From: Collybia mongolica
Lineage: Eukaryota > Basidiomycota > Agaricomycetes > Agaricales > Clitocybaceae
Length of the DNA: 64,000 nucleotides
Assembly: GCA_013420905.1 (NCBI GenBank)
Contig: JAAXNY010000005.1
Location: forward strand, 4,340,001 to 4,404,000
Reading direction: 5' to 3'
The translations under genes and the position numbers were made by a program. The notes under the pieces were generated by a model. It had not been told where the DNA came from. It searched no databases and worked only from the letters and a program-made list of their open reading frames with translations. This document shows positions 34,662 through 46,234 of the stretch, in pieces (position 1 is the first letter of the stretch; each line of letters starts with the position of its first letter).

Positions 34662-37388
34662 CTAACTACCACCACCACTACTGCTTCCTCCTCCTCCACA
34701 ACTGCTACTGCCACCACCACTACTACCACCACCACCACCACCACAACTGCCTCCTCCACCATAGCCACCTCCACTGCCCCCACAGCCTCCGGCACCTAAA
34801 CGAACAAATGAGTAAACCGAATATGAAGCCGCAACACACAAAAGGAGCTCACCGACACCGGAACCACATGCAGACCCACCTGTTCCACACGCACCCGCTC
34901 CCTACCACATCACTTGAGCCATCGCCATCTTTGCGAACAATGAAAACTCACCACGGCACAACTAGCTCCCCCACCCGCCCCATCCGAACTATTCACAAAA
35001 CTCCCCGTCCCCGCCGCACACCCCACCGCTACGGGCCCATACGCATAATACATCGGCACTGGCACCAGGAATGCCTGCTCATGCCCCCTCGCGCGCGCCA
35101 CCACCCTTTGATCGAGTTTTCCATCCCTCACGAGCCCTTCATCCCGCTTCTGCCGCTTCTCGAACTTTCGCCGACGCGCCTCCTGCGCGAACTCGCCCGT
35201 TTCCTGGCGGTGCATCGCGAAGACGGCGTTGTGGTCGCTCGGGTGCGTCGCGGCGAGGAGGTCGGGGCGGTCTGGGGGTTCGAGGTACGATGGGCTCTCG
35301 ACGTATGACCCAACGAGCCGGGAAAGCTTTTGACCGATGGTTTCTCCCGGGAGTGGGCAGCCGCAGTGGGTGTATCGGACGCCAAATCTGTCCTGTTCTG
35401 AGATTCAGTTGTCGTCGGTAGGGGGGCGTAGATGTGGGCCGTTACCTTCCATGCCCTGCATGTGATATCGAAGGATGATGCGAGTCGGTCTTCTTCGACC
35501 TTGTCGTCACTGGAGCGAATGTTAGGATATAAACAGATGACGATTTGTGGGAGGGCTCACTGGTCTACGAAGCGCTGGACGTAGGTCCTGCAATCCTCAT
35601 TATACTTTGAAGCCAACAGCTGGTGAGTGTGCCAAGCCAGGTCTATGTCGAGCGTTGGGACGAAGAATGATACAGATGACGATGACATGAGATCCAAAAA
35701 TCTGCGAACATCGTTAGGAATACTAAGGCCGCACAAAAAAAAATAAAGACTAACGCGTGATATCTAGCGATGGCATGCTGGAGAGCAACTTCGTCCTCCC
35801 GATGCATGAAGAAGTCCGGGCTTGTCCAAAGAAGGTCATGCATTTTCTTCACAAAAGATCCCTGACGAAGGACCTGTATTTTAAGGCAAAGGTAAGCGGA
35901 CCTTTGCGTAGAAAACCCGAGATAACTTACAGCTCCGACGAGTTCAACGGAGAACATCCGATCGTCAACATACGCACTCAGTATCCGCGGGAGTCTATAT
36001 TATTGTTAGACCATATAACAAAGAAACCGTATGGAAAAGACTTACAGCCTTATTTGGAATCTTCTGAATATGGTTCGTCTAACCTTATCCAAAGAGTAGT
36101 GTGTTTTTTTCAGGATAGATACGATCCACTGTTCTTCGGTACATTTTTTGGGTAGTGCAAATTTTGAAAGTACCCATAGCTTCTCCTTGATCGACTTTCC
36201 AGTGGCGACATTCAGTTCCAAAAGTGGCGTATGAAGGGTGCCCCTGTAGAAGAGTCATAACGTTAATGAAGAATATTTGGGCAGTGAAACCCGACACACG
36301 CCAAATATGCACGCAAGGTACCGTCATCGCGAACCAGGTCCTCAGCGAACTTTCTAGCTGCGAGGACGGCCTTCGTGATGGTGGGTTGATCAGTACAACT
36401 GGGCCTCGGGCAGCGCACCCCGAAGTATTGCTGTAAATAGCCCTGACCCTCGGTAGTCATGAGGGCTAACAACCATATATAGTTATACATAGTACCCGAC
36501 CGAACGAAATTAAGGGACTAACGAGCTTTTAGTGAATATCTGCACGTTGGGCAATATATGATCTTGGTGTTTTGTTGTATTGCGTCTTCCAAAGGATCAA
36601 AAAGTCGTCGAGTTGTTAGATTCCAGGTCCTGACTCGAGTGCTTGAAGGCTCTAAAACAAGGATGCTAGACAGTCGGGGCTGGAGTGCATATTAGTACTG
36701 TATCAATTTAAGGTGGATGCACGTACTAGAGACTGAGCAAGCGCCTTTCCAACTAACTTCAGAGGCGCCAGAGGTGGGAGACGGTCACCATCCTCGGCAT
36801 ACCACCTACCACGGAATAGAAATCGTTAGGGCAAAGGGGGCAAAGAGAATAAACGAAATGCACCCTGGATTGAGCATATAAGCATGCCAAACCTAATACC
36901 AAACCATAAATGACGGCGCCATTCCAACCAAATGCAACACGCACCATCATGACGTCCAGCGGAGGGAGAGCGTCCTCAATTGTTTTCCCGTGTATATCAT
37001 AAAACTCCATGTTGAGACACCATGATGAAAACCTGTGATCACCAAGAACCATAAGTGTCATACCTGTACCTCGCGACATCACTCACCTCTCCACCGCCAA
37101 CCCGACAAACCATGCCCATCTCCTCTCTAGATCATCAGGCATCAATGGAATTACCTGTTTAACACTTCCATCAAAACCATCAACCCGCTGTCTCAGTCCC
37201 GCGAATGCATGTAACAAGGCCAGATGGCCCTTAAGCTGCGCACTATTGACGAGCGGGGCACTCGTCCACTGGTGCCCAATGGAAAACATTGAAGGGAACG
37301 TATATGCCGGAGGTACATCGTTGGTCGGCCCACTTCCTTCCGTGAATTGATTCGAGTATGATGGTTGTGGGAGTGAGTTGTTCATCAT
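34662..37388 (-). CDS. glycine-rich-domain protein (GRDP / DUF1399-like), intact, 676 aa, 14 exons
   Basis: Exons (minus): 37388-37087, 37032-36945, 36892-36864, 36805-36727, 36679-36523, 36465-36300, 36243-36046, 35994-35931, 35873-35755, 35701-35561, 35509-35446, 35392-34952, 34901-34853, 34795-34662; all phases close. Signature blocks: PPLDVMMVWHAYMLNP (about 124-139), a CPTC pair (C209, C212), PTLDIDLAWHTHQ (about 416-428), HCGCPLPGET, and a C-terminal tail (617-676) almost entirely Gly/Ser/Cys. The two D..WH.H blocks and the Gly-rich end are those of GRDP proteins, known in plants and expanded in fungi; molecular function is unsettled, with roles in development and stress reported for plant members. 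The tail is spread over three small exons whose joins I chose to keep the Gly frame. Only intact copy of three. Confidence 0.85.
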
Positions 37389-38081
37389 GCGTTAGGAACT
37401 GTCAAATTGTGATCCAAGCCATGAATTCCCCAATCCTCTTTATACACGTCCGGTCTAGTGGCATGCTCGGTAGTTAGTGGGTTTGGTGGAGCTTAGTAGG
37501 AGAGGTGGCAATGCCCGGGAAACCATTAATTGAAACTAGCTGTGAAAACATGAGGCGTGCATATCAGGATGTGGAGTGGTTTAAAGTTAGATAAGTAGTG
37601 TGGCTGTGCAGAATAAGCACGCCCGGTTAGTGTACAACTCCGAGCCCCCGACCAGACTCGAGGTTGCAAAAGAAATTAAGGGCGACACTAGAAGGATCGA
37701 TAAAATAATAAAAGTGAGTATTTGAATTATGCCGATTTTCTTTGACGCGTCGACTGTATAGAATCTTTAGCGAATTTGTTATCGTAAGTGAGCCTAGGTC
37801 CGACGCAACACCATGTAAGTACACCACAGAATGATCCATCTCCCTGGTGACTGAATTCACCACCCTGGGCGCGCCGCCTCCGGGTCAATGTCCGCCCTTC
37901 GGTGTAATTGCACATCCTACGGACTTGACTAACGGGCGCTGTGTTTGAAGATCCCCGGACCGATTTGTTGGTATCAGGTGCACGACTGCCCACAGGTCCT
38001 TGCCAGGTTTCGAGCTTCTACAACGGACGTTGTTTCGAGGCCAGCTGATAGTAACTTTGTGGACATCAAAATATTTGCTTA

Positions 38082-38577
38082 GGGCCTATTCGGTAACCGG
38101 GTTTTGTCACACTCTGATCTTGTCAATTTATGATAAGTGATGACTGACCCTATCTCCCCTCTTTCTTTATCCTTCACCGAGCTCTTTGCCAACTGCATAC
38201 TACATTCTATGTCTGAATTCATCCCATCATCAACTAAAACAGTTCACAAAAATTCACCCTCTAACAGCTTGTCCACCCATTACTAAGCCTGTGAATTGAG
38301 GTATGTGAATATGTTTTTTATCCAGGTGGCAAGAGGCAAGCACGGCAGCAGGACCATCTCCACTGATTGCAGAAATGATGATCGAGGCTTTCCAGCATTG
38401 ATTGTGATAGAGCCACACAATCATAATGATATATGCATGATAAGATGATATCAATACCCAATCTATAATCTGACTTGTGACTCAGGTGTGACTGACTTGG
38501 TCGGGCTGTTCGGACAGTGGAAAAATTTTCCTAACCGAACCCTACTCTACTGCAAAACCCGGTTACCGAATAGGCCC
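38082..38577. mobile_element. Harbinger-like MITE, 496 bp, TTA target duplication
   Basis: Perfect ~25-bp terminal inverted repeats begin GGGCCTATTCGGTAACCGGG at 38082 and end with the complement at 38577. TTA flanks both sides (38079-38081 and 38578-38580), the 3-bp TWA target duplication of PIF/Harbinger transposons. No coding capacity, so it would need a transposase supplied in trans. Copy B of the duplication has no element here. Confidence 0.85.
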
Positions 38578-38789
38578 TTACTAAAGGCCTAACTCCACAC
38601 ACACTGCACGGCGGCGGTGTGGCCACGGTGGCATAAATGCCTAACATATGTACTCTTGTCCCGCACCATACATGCACCCCCTAGTATTCAACCTCATGAT
38701 CAGGGCATAACACATTTGCTATGAGCAAAACAGAAAAGAATCCCCTACACTACGGGATTTACAGAGCCGACAAGACCCACAAAGCCGTT

Positions 38790-39470
38790 CTATTTCTCTA
38801 ACATCTTCTCCATCTCATCAGCCGAGACGGTGGTATTGTCTTTTCCCTCTATACAACCCTTCGGTACGTATTTTCCCCATGGGCCACCAGAATAGCTTTT
38901 TCCATAATCAGTGATGATGAAATCTTGACCAGGGATATCACGACCAAGGAGGTCCAGAATCTTTGATTGCGCAGTAGTGCCGGGCCCTTTGATCTCTTGA
39001 GGCAGGCGCTGCATTCTGTTCAGAGATGAGCAAAACAAAAAAAAGTTAGGATGGCAGAGCAGATTCCCAACGTTCGTGCTTCGGCCTCGTTCATAATCGC
39101 GAGTCGCGCTGGACTGTCGCGTAACTCACGTAACACAAGAAGAGACATCGCAAAAGCCCCAACAATGCATACCAGAGCCAATCTAACATATAACACAATA
39201 AACAAGGCAAAAGAGCTACTCAAAAGATCACCAGACTTACTCATTATCCGACTGAAAGGACCGTGTCCAACTTGGCCCAGTTGCTCCCACGAGGCTGATC
39301 CAACAGCCAGAATAACTCGACTCGGGAGAAATTCCTCCCATTCCGCATGAGCCGTTTTCCTCTGTTCAAAAGTACATTTGGACCGTAATATCTCTGCACA
39401 TTTCTCGTATGCGTATGAATAATCGGGGCAGCCGGGTAATATAGTCTTCAGAGGTTGGGTCAGAGTCCAT
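38790..39470 (-). CDS. small conserved gene in segmental duplication copy A, ~165 aa, possible 1-nt frameshift
   Basis: The ATG at 39470 follows a pyrimidine-rich leader. Exons fit at 39470-39241, 39182-39173 (10-nt microexon), 39108-39072 and 39015-38790, with introns of 58, 64 and 56 nt. Blocks: YAYEKCAEILRSKC, AEWEEFLPSRVILAVGSASW, RLAIMNEAEART joined to MQRLPQEIKGPG, and DFIITDYG..Y..GPWGKY. Phases agree after exon 1, but inside exon 1 a CCCC run (about 39432-39435) puts the MDSDPTSEDYI start one base out of frame with the rest. Either one C is extra (mutation or sequencing error) or the true start lies upstream in the other frame, where no ATG is seen. Family not recognised. Confidence 0.5.
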
Positions 39471-39871
39471 GTTGGGGACGAGAACAGGGATGAGGGTTTA
39501 GTAGGGAAGTAAAGGAAAAATGTGAGTGAAGTTGATTGGGGCGGGTTGAAGACTTGTTTTTAAGCAGACGCCTATAATTCATAATCACCGTTGGATTTTT
39601 CGCACGTCTTTAGGCCCTGCGAATCGGTTCATCTCGCTTTCTCAACTCACCCAGTCACGATCAAGTCCAACCTCATTTCGTCGTTATCAAATTTCGCTCC
39701 TGTCCGCCGACCAAGGGGCCGAATATTTTCTCTTCGACAAGGAGAACAGGCCCAGCTCACCTTCCGCACCTCGCGCGCCGGCACCTTCGCGGCGCTGGAG
39801 CGACATCAATACCTTGCGAAAACATAGTTGCCACATGATTACTGTTTGAACGGAGCCAACCTTTGGCAACG

Positions 39872-40300
39872 TCAAACCCACGTTCGTGCGACAGATACGC
39901 AAAAGATGGTCCTCTTACTCAATCCGGTCTCGTCGTGCTTCGTAGACGGAGGCATCATGGCAGATGATATTCGTGCCGGAGAAAGCGACAAGAGGTAGGT
40001 GATGCCCAAGTCTAAGAGTAAAGACTCAGCCTGCTCGACTTCCTGCGGAAAATAGCTGGATTGATCCTGTTCAACAAAGTCTAATGGGGAACTCAGCAGC
40101 AATTGACCGGAGATAATTGATGTAGTGTCAACCATCGAGTTCAGGTACTTGGTCACGATGCGCCGTCGTTGTCGCTTCCATTGAGCGTACTCTGGATTAT
40201 CAGGAAAAACTTCATAACGACATTCAGCAAAGATTTCTAGCTGTTTAATGAACCCATAGTTCGGGTGAACCTGTGGACGCCCTGGATATTCGCATCGGCG
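39872..40300 (-). pseudogene. dual-specificity-phosphatase-like gene, copy A, truncated
   Basis: Matches 63530-63900 of copy B (blocks PQVHPNYGFIKQL, KYLNSMVDTTSIISGQLLL, DLGIT.LLSLSPARI). The first intron has lost its donor (about 20 bp gone), and 840 bp carrying the second catalytic loop and the C-terminus are deleted. The remaining frame runs out into unrelated sequence ending VARTWV. Confidence 0.8.
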
Positions 40301-40389
40301 TCAAAATGATCATCTTATCACGAGGACGGTATCATACTTTGTTTGATAAACCGGATAGCCGCGGACCTATTTAATTTTCGCGTTTCCAT

Positions 40390-40503
40390 AACCTCTACAC
40401 TACCACTGCGGAGGATACAAGGACGCAGGTGGGCGTGGGCGGGGCACTGTACGAGCTCGTGTTTTCGGACGAGTTTGGAGTGGACCTGAGGACGTTTTCA
40501 TAG
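40390..40503 (+). pseudogene. coding-looking fragment, unknown family
   Basis: 38 codons read NLYTTTAEDTRTQVGVGG and then ALYELVFSDEFGVDLRTFS before a TAG. The composition is strongly protein-like and looks like the C-terminus of something larger, but nothing upstream connects to it because the segmental duplication ends just before. Family unknown. Confidence 0.35.
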
Positions 40504-40618
40504 TGGTGCGTATAGTGTGCCCCTCCTTGTGCTGTGAACTGTTCGTTAACTTGATCTCCCTTTGTCATATAGGTGACGACGGGGTAGGGGAGGGGCAGAG
40601 GGAGGGTGCTGTGGGCCG

Positions 40619-40753
40619 ATGAGGGTCACCACAAGGGACGGGTGGCTTGTTGTAGGGGATTTGGGCCGCATCGTGACCAAGGCCAACGCCGAAGTCAAAA
40701 TCGAAATCAGAACGGGGATCGGGGTAGGGACAGCGAAGGCCTGTCGTACGTGA
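40619..40753 (+). other. short protein-like frame, unknown
   Basis: A 44-codon ATG frame reads MRVTTRDGWLVVGDLGRIV and goes on with TKANAEVKIEIRTG. It could be an exon of a gene whose other parts are lost, or connected by introns to the fragment ending at 40503. No family called. Confidence 0.25.
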
Positions 40754-42517
40754 GCGGCATCCTGCGCTTGTGCGTGCCGATCGGCCTGCGGGGTAGGTTT
40801 GTGGAGGCTGGTGTCGGTTGGGGGGTCGGGCGGGTGGATGGGACGGCGGGTGTTTGTGAGTTTGTTTCTTCGTCACCTAGGCTTTCTGAGCGATGTTGTT
40901 AACTATTCCTTTTTGTTGGTTGTGGTATTGTAGTGGAATGGAGTGTGATTCTCTGTCAATGATGATGCGAGTGCCAGCAAAAACACTGACATCCACGCTA
41001 GTACCCATGCCACCACATGCGGTGCTGCTAGGTCTGAGCCTAGGGACCTCGGGTTAGTCCTTATCTACCCCTTCCCCTTCTCTCCTCCCACCAATCTGGT
41101 CCGGGTGTGGGTACACTGACGCTGACGCCGGGCAACGACAGTGATGGACGCAGAGCGCTCAATAGCCGCCCCCAGCGCGCCGGCGATGCTACGTGTTGAC
41201 CACATGCGGGTGTTTGGCAGGGTCAGGGCTGGGGCCGATGCTGGTGAGGGCGGGGATGAGGAAGATGAGAGGTGTGAAGGCAGGCGTGTTGATGCGTTCT
41301 TGAATTTGGTTTGATCTGTGCGTGAGGTGCTCTGTTTCGTGCGGGCACTGGTTGACTAACCTTCGTCTGATTCGGTTTTAGGGGTTTCTGTTTTTGATGT
41401 GGGCGTTTGGTGCTTGATATAGATTCCCCCCCTCCACTGTCTGTCACCTCCACCTCTCCGCCTCCGCCTCTGCGCCCTTGCCATCCCCCCTGCCATGCCA
41501 TGCCCATGGTCTAATACCACTGATGTTATTCCTGCCGCCGTACACAGCACAGGACACAGGATCGCACTATTGCTAGGACGACAACCGGGGTGCATCGGCA
41601 TCGGACCCGTGTGGTGGGAGGGGGGTGGGAATGGCTTTTGTGTGCTGTGTTTTATGGTTGTATCCCGCTCCTTACCCGTACCCTTCCCTTCCTTCCTCTA
41701 GTCATAATGGACTTGGACTTGGACTCGCACACATGCCATTTTCCTCCTCGATTAATGGGACTTTTTTTCGGTTGGCACCTCTTAGCGTTGGTATTGGTTT
41801 TTCCTCCCTCTGTTTGGTTTGCTTTCCTCGTTTCCCTGGCTTTGTCTCTCCCCTTGCGCTTTGTTAATGTTTACGTATACGTTCCCGTTCCTGTAGTGGA
41901 GCTCGCAATATTTTGCAAAAACAATCACCATACGTGTTCGTTCCCTCTTTGTCGTGCGTGCATGAGTTGTTGCGTTAATTTTTAATTTATGTACTTGCTG
42001 TGCACGGTTGGTGGTGCTTGCTTTAACGTTGGCGTCGATGTTGGCCTTAAACATACGACCTTGCATGTACGTATACGTATGCTTGTGTGAGCAGGTTCGC
42101 CCCCCCAATGCAGTTCTGGTAATTATACCTTGCGACATGATATCATATCAGATGCTGACAGTCGGTGACTCTAATTCTCGATATCGGGTGGCAAATTTGG
42201 ATAAATTCTTGAGAGGTACTTCAGCTGCATAGACGATCCGAAATTCAGTGCCATGACACGGGTGCTCAATAGGAGCAGGACCGCCTGAGCGACATGAAGA
42301 GGATGGATACGTCGGGACTCGGAGGTGAGCCAAACAGACGACGCCTGTGTCACTTGAGCGTGGAACTTGAAGATCATCGATATCCGATCCTCCGATAACT
42401 CGATCGCTCTTGTGCTCTCAACGATTTCGAAACTTTGCAACAACGCAACCTATTCTGTATCACAATATGTAATTCATCCAATCGCCACATGTCATCTATA
42501 AGGCTAATTCCCAGGAT
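40754..42517. other. intergenic, nothing supported
   Basis: Pyrimidine-rich and low-complexity text; several 60-130-codon frames are C/T-rich and not gene-like. Confidence 0.4.
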
Positions 42518-43606
42518 ATGAAGCTGTTACCTATGTCCCAGTCAAATATCTCGCAAGCCCCGGCAACCGTCGACATGCAGGCAGCTGAAAAGAGGCGCGC
42601 GGATTTGAAAACGAGAGCTGGGCGATTCCGCGTTCTCATCATTGGCCGAGCCAACGCGGGAAAGACAACTATTCTCAAGAAAATCTGTAACACAACCGAC
42701 AATCCTGAGATCTATACCAAGGATGGACAAAAGGTTAGTAGAATGGTGACCCAGGCGCTATGCATCCAAATTCACATGCAATATATATCACAGGTTGACG
42801 TATCAAAGATTGAACCCAGTGCAGATGTTTGTTGTTGGTAATCTCTTCATAGCAAATAACTAATTGTAATGCAGCGTGGGCTTCACAACGTCGAGAACGA
42901 GATGGTTTTTCGCAGCAACCCTGGTTTTGTCTTTCATGATTCTCGAGGGTTCGAAGCTGGTGGTGTTGACGAACTAAACAAAGTGAATGATTTTATATTG
43001 GCTTGCTCGAAGGCGACAAGACTCAGTGGCCGGATTCATGTTATCTGGTATGTCCTAATTCGCCCATGGAAGTGCGCAATAAGTAATCAAATATTTTTGT
43101 AAGGTATTGCATTCCGATGGATGATGACCGTCCCATCACACACGCCGAAAAGCAGTTCTTTTCTCAGGTGGGCACAGGCAATGGTGAGTGATATGATATC
43201 ATTAAATGTCATTCTGATCAGTCAAACAGTTCCACTCATTGCCGTGTTTACAAAGTGTGAGGCACTTGAGATCAAGGCTATAATTGCATTGGAGGAGCAA
43301 GGTTGTAGTTTTGATGAGGCAATGGAGCATGCACAGGAGTATGTTCAGAACAATTTGAAGAACACTCACCTGGTTCTGCAGGAGATGAAATACCCACCCC
43401 GGGGTCATGGTACCTGAAAGGTAAGCAAATATGGGAATCTGCTTAGAAGAAACACTAACATCTATACAAGAATTAAACAAACAAGAACAAAAATGCCTGG
43501 AGCTGGTGGAAAGCACAGTTACAGTTCTTGACAGTGATATTCTGCAAGCAGTGTTTGTTTCAACCCTGCAAAACAACTTGGAGTTATCAATGAAATTGTC
43601 ACTTAA
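42518..43606 (+). CDS. P-loop GTPase (G-domain) protein, probably frameshifted
   Basis: Exons: 42518-42733, 42794-42826, 42875-43047, 43104-43183, 43230-43417, then family-like coding at 43471-43606. Residues 43-51 are a Walker A/G1 motif (GRANAGKTT); HDSRGFEAGG is the G3 region (D..G) and VFTKCEALE the G4 region (TKCE for the usual NKxD/TKxD). Such G-domain proteins are a large Agaricomycete family. As read, the frame stops at TGA 43415-43417 right after PPRGHG. One extra base there would restore HVYLK-type text, a good GTAAGC donor and the next exon (LELVESTVTVLD...NNLELSMK), so a 1-nt deletion near 43409 is likely. Without it the product is 229 aa with the G domain complete. Confidence 0.7.
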
Positions 43607-44293
43607 GTGAGTGCCTTGAATACAAATGGATAATGATAGCTGATAAATGGTGAAATAGGTGGAGTTTAAAGGACGCTTTGAAGCCCCAAATGAAGAGGGA
43701 TTCCTATGTCCCCTCCATGCTCACAGTGATTTTGTACTTTCCCCATTATGTGGTTAGTGATATCAGAGAGGAATCTTGGTGCTTTTAGTACACTAACAAG
43801 CATCTAGAGTGACCAAGGAAGTAGTGGGAGACAACTGATATATTTTGTGTTTGATACTACAGGCTGTGAGTGGTGATATTTTTCAAGTATATTTGTAAGT
43901 CTATCTCACAAATGTGAAATGGGTGGATGCAACAGAGGGTAAGTTATGAGTCCTTATGTTTACATAAGTAACTCATTCATCATCCTGGGTTTGCGGGGAA
44001 AATTCAGTGTACCCAACAAGATCCAGTGTTGTTTTTCCCACGGTTAGTAATTTTGAAGTGTTCCGAGAATTCATTAGAACATGATCAGTAAACATTTTGA
44101 AGTACATCAGTAACACTTTGTAGTTGTGGAAATATTTTTCTAACTGTGGGAATCAATATTAGCCGACACACGGATTTCGAGCAAAAAAGGCAACTGCTAA
44201 CATAAGTTGTATTCAATACCATAATTTTGAGTTAATTGGTCTTATGTTGGGATATCTCAAGAATTAATTAATAACTGTCCACTGCATAATCAT
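43607..44293. other. AT-rich tail of the GTPase region
   Basis: 43660-43760 still reads like further GTPase-family exon text (WSLKDALKP, ILYFPHYV) with weak splice sites. Beyond 43950 only AT-rich DNA is seen. Confidence 0.35.
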
Positions 44294-44349
44294 GCTTACA
44301 TTTGTCAACTACGCTGTTAGCTCTAACAGCGTAGTTGACAAACGTAAGC
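44294..44349. repeat. near-perfect 27-bp hairpin
   Basis: Arms 44294-44320 and 44323-44349 are inverted copies with one mismatch and a 2-nt loop. The core is TGTCAACTACGCTGTTAG. It could be a decayed MITE remnant or form a cruciform. Confidence 0.85.
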
Positions 44350-44388
44350 ACAATTACAAGGGCTTCTTCTGCTTTGGGCCAAACTTTT

Positions 44389-45340
44389 CCCACACTACAA
44401 AACATTGAATATCTCAACAATGACAAGACCTATGGATGCAATTTAAATTGCTATCACTAGATATGGTGAAGGGCTACCCAATTGGTATATTTGTATGTAT
44501 CTGTATTTGTTTGTTCACCTTCAAACATCATGATCAAAAGCAGCTCTCTCACCACAAGCATGTTACAAATGAATATCAAGTTTGTATATGACTTTGCCAC
44601 AGCTAGCCAAACAAACAATACCATCAAAGTTCCCACAATATAAATCATTGCATATCTCAACAACAAGGCCTATGGATATAATTTAAATTGCTAGTGTTAG
44701 ATATGGTGAAGTAGTACCTCATGTATATGTTTGTAAGTTTTTGTATTTGTTTTTATTTTTCTAAACCTCATCAACAACAAATTTCTTGCTACATATTACA
44801 AATGAATACTGTCTGTATATCACTTCATCACATCTGGCCAAACAAACAATAATATCAAAGAAATTCCCACAATATAGATGATACTTATCTCAGCAAATAC
44901 AAAGCTGATGGACATGCCACTACTAGACATTGTAAAGGAATACATGATGTGTTTATTTATATGTGTTTGTAGTTGTTTGTACCCTTCCAAATCTCATTAT
45001 CAACAACAACCTTTTTACTACATATTACAAATGAATATCATCTGTATATTACTTTGCCAACATCTGGCCAAACAAACAATATTAATGAAATTCCCACAAT
45101 ATAGATGATGCATATCTCAGCAAATACAAGGCTAACAGATACAATTGAAATTGCTACTACCCCTAGACCTATGGAGGGGGTACACCAGGAAATGTATATT
45201 TATATTTGTTTGCCTTTCCAAATTTGATTATAATCTCTTATTATATCTATTTTAATATCACATTTATATATTACTTGGCCATAAGCATAGCCAAACAAGT
45301 CAATGTGGATGCTCCTGGAATCTACATATAATGCTCAATA
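44389..45340. repeat. tandem repeat, four to five units of ~222-243 bp
   Basis: The landmark CCCACAATATA followed by a TATCTCA(A/G)CAA word recurs at 44389, 44632, 44866, 45093 and weakly at 45313. Each unit also has TTGTATTTGTTT and GGCCAAACAAACAAT. Unit length falls steadily along the array. No coding capacity. Confidence 0.8.
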
Positions 45341-45610
45341 TCTTGACAATGGCTAGCTATATAAGTATGGTTAAATATAGTATGTGACAATACAACAAAA
45401 AACACTTAACAGACATATGTACATTTGTTTGAACTTTGTCTTTGATGATGATATTTCTATTTTTAGCATATCTGATAAGTTTTTGATTAACCCAGGATGC
45501 AAAGCTAGAAATAAAATGTTAAATGTTGAATGGTTGGTATACATTTCAATACTATGGGAACTGGTTTCTATTATTATGAGTTCTTTATCAACCCAGGTTT
45601 CGGGCAAAAA

Positions 45611-45637
45611 ATTGATTGATTGATTGATTGATTGATT
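45611..45637. repeat. TTGA microsatellite at edge of inverted repeat
   Basis: About six TTGA units. The same word recurs in shorter runs at 45674-45690, within a 60-bp tandem duplication containing GAGTTCTTTATCAACCCAG. Confidence 0.85.
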
Positions 45638-46234
45638 ATGAGTTCTTTATCAACCCAGTTTTCAGGCAAAAAGTTGATTGATTGATTCATTCACTGATTC
45701 ATATTTCAACACCGTGGGAAAATATTTCCATAATGGGATTTTTCTTCTCTTATAGCTTTTTACAGCATTTCTCCACAAATACAAAGTGTTGTGACATAAT
45801 TTGCATGTATTTGGGATGCTTACATAATGCTTTTGATGATGCCATCAAAATTATGCATATCTAATATTTCAGAGTGTTGTGTTTCAAAATTTATTTTGTG
45901 ATTTTCTCCATAACCAGTAAAGCTATTAACTTTGTTTTTATATGTTTGGAATGTACAAACATGGCTCTACAATTTCCTTGTTGAGCATATTTTTCCCACA
46001 GTCCATTTTGAGTGAAATTTTAGAAATGTCCAGATTCAGCTAGTTTTGAAGGTCTGTGTGTTATGTCAGGGGTGAACAAACATCTTATAACAACAACGAC
46101 CCTTACCAAACATGACCCTTGTGGGAAATTACACTAAACATTGGAATAATCAACAACTATTACTATATTTACCTGAAATACAAAGAGGATTGATTTCTAT
46201 TTATTGGCACATGTCACATGATCTATTCCACCAT

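Larger units (their letters stand above)
37566..40400. repeat. segmental duplication, copy A
   Basis: Direct-orientation partner of 60823-64000. Collinear text begins AGGATGTGGAGTGGTTTA in both and includes the small conserved gene and phosphatase-like gene. Copy A differs by an extra 564 bp at 38024-38587 (holding the MITE) and by lacking what is 62695-63535 in copy B. The match runs at least to 40400, where copy B leaves the window. Confidence 0.9.

Noticed and set aside
34631..35308. 225-codon plus-strand frame rich in His
   Set aside because: It is the complement of the glycine-rich tail of the GRDP gene; the His/Pro runs are CCA repeats read from the wrong strand.
38254..38454. 66-codon frame in the MITE
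   Set aside because: Lies in non-coding MITE interior with no transposase features.
41495..41985. 131-codon hydrophobic plus frame resembling a membrane protein
   Set aside because: The hydrophobicity comes from T- and C-rich low-complexity DNA.
44389..45340. CRISPR-like array
   Set aside because: Units are ~230 bp and similar along their whole length; there are no short conserved repeats with unique spacers, and the DNA is eukaryotic.
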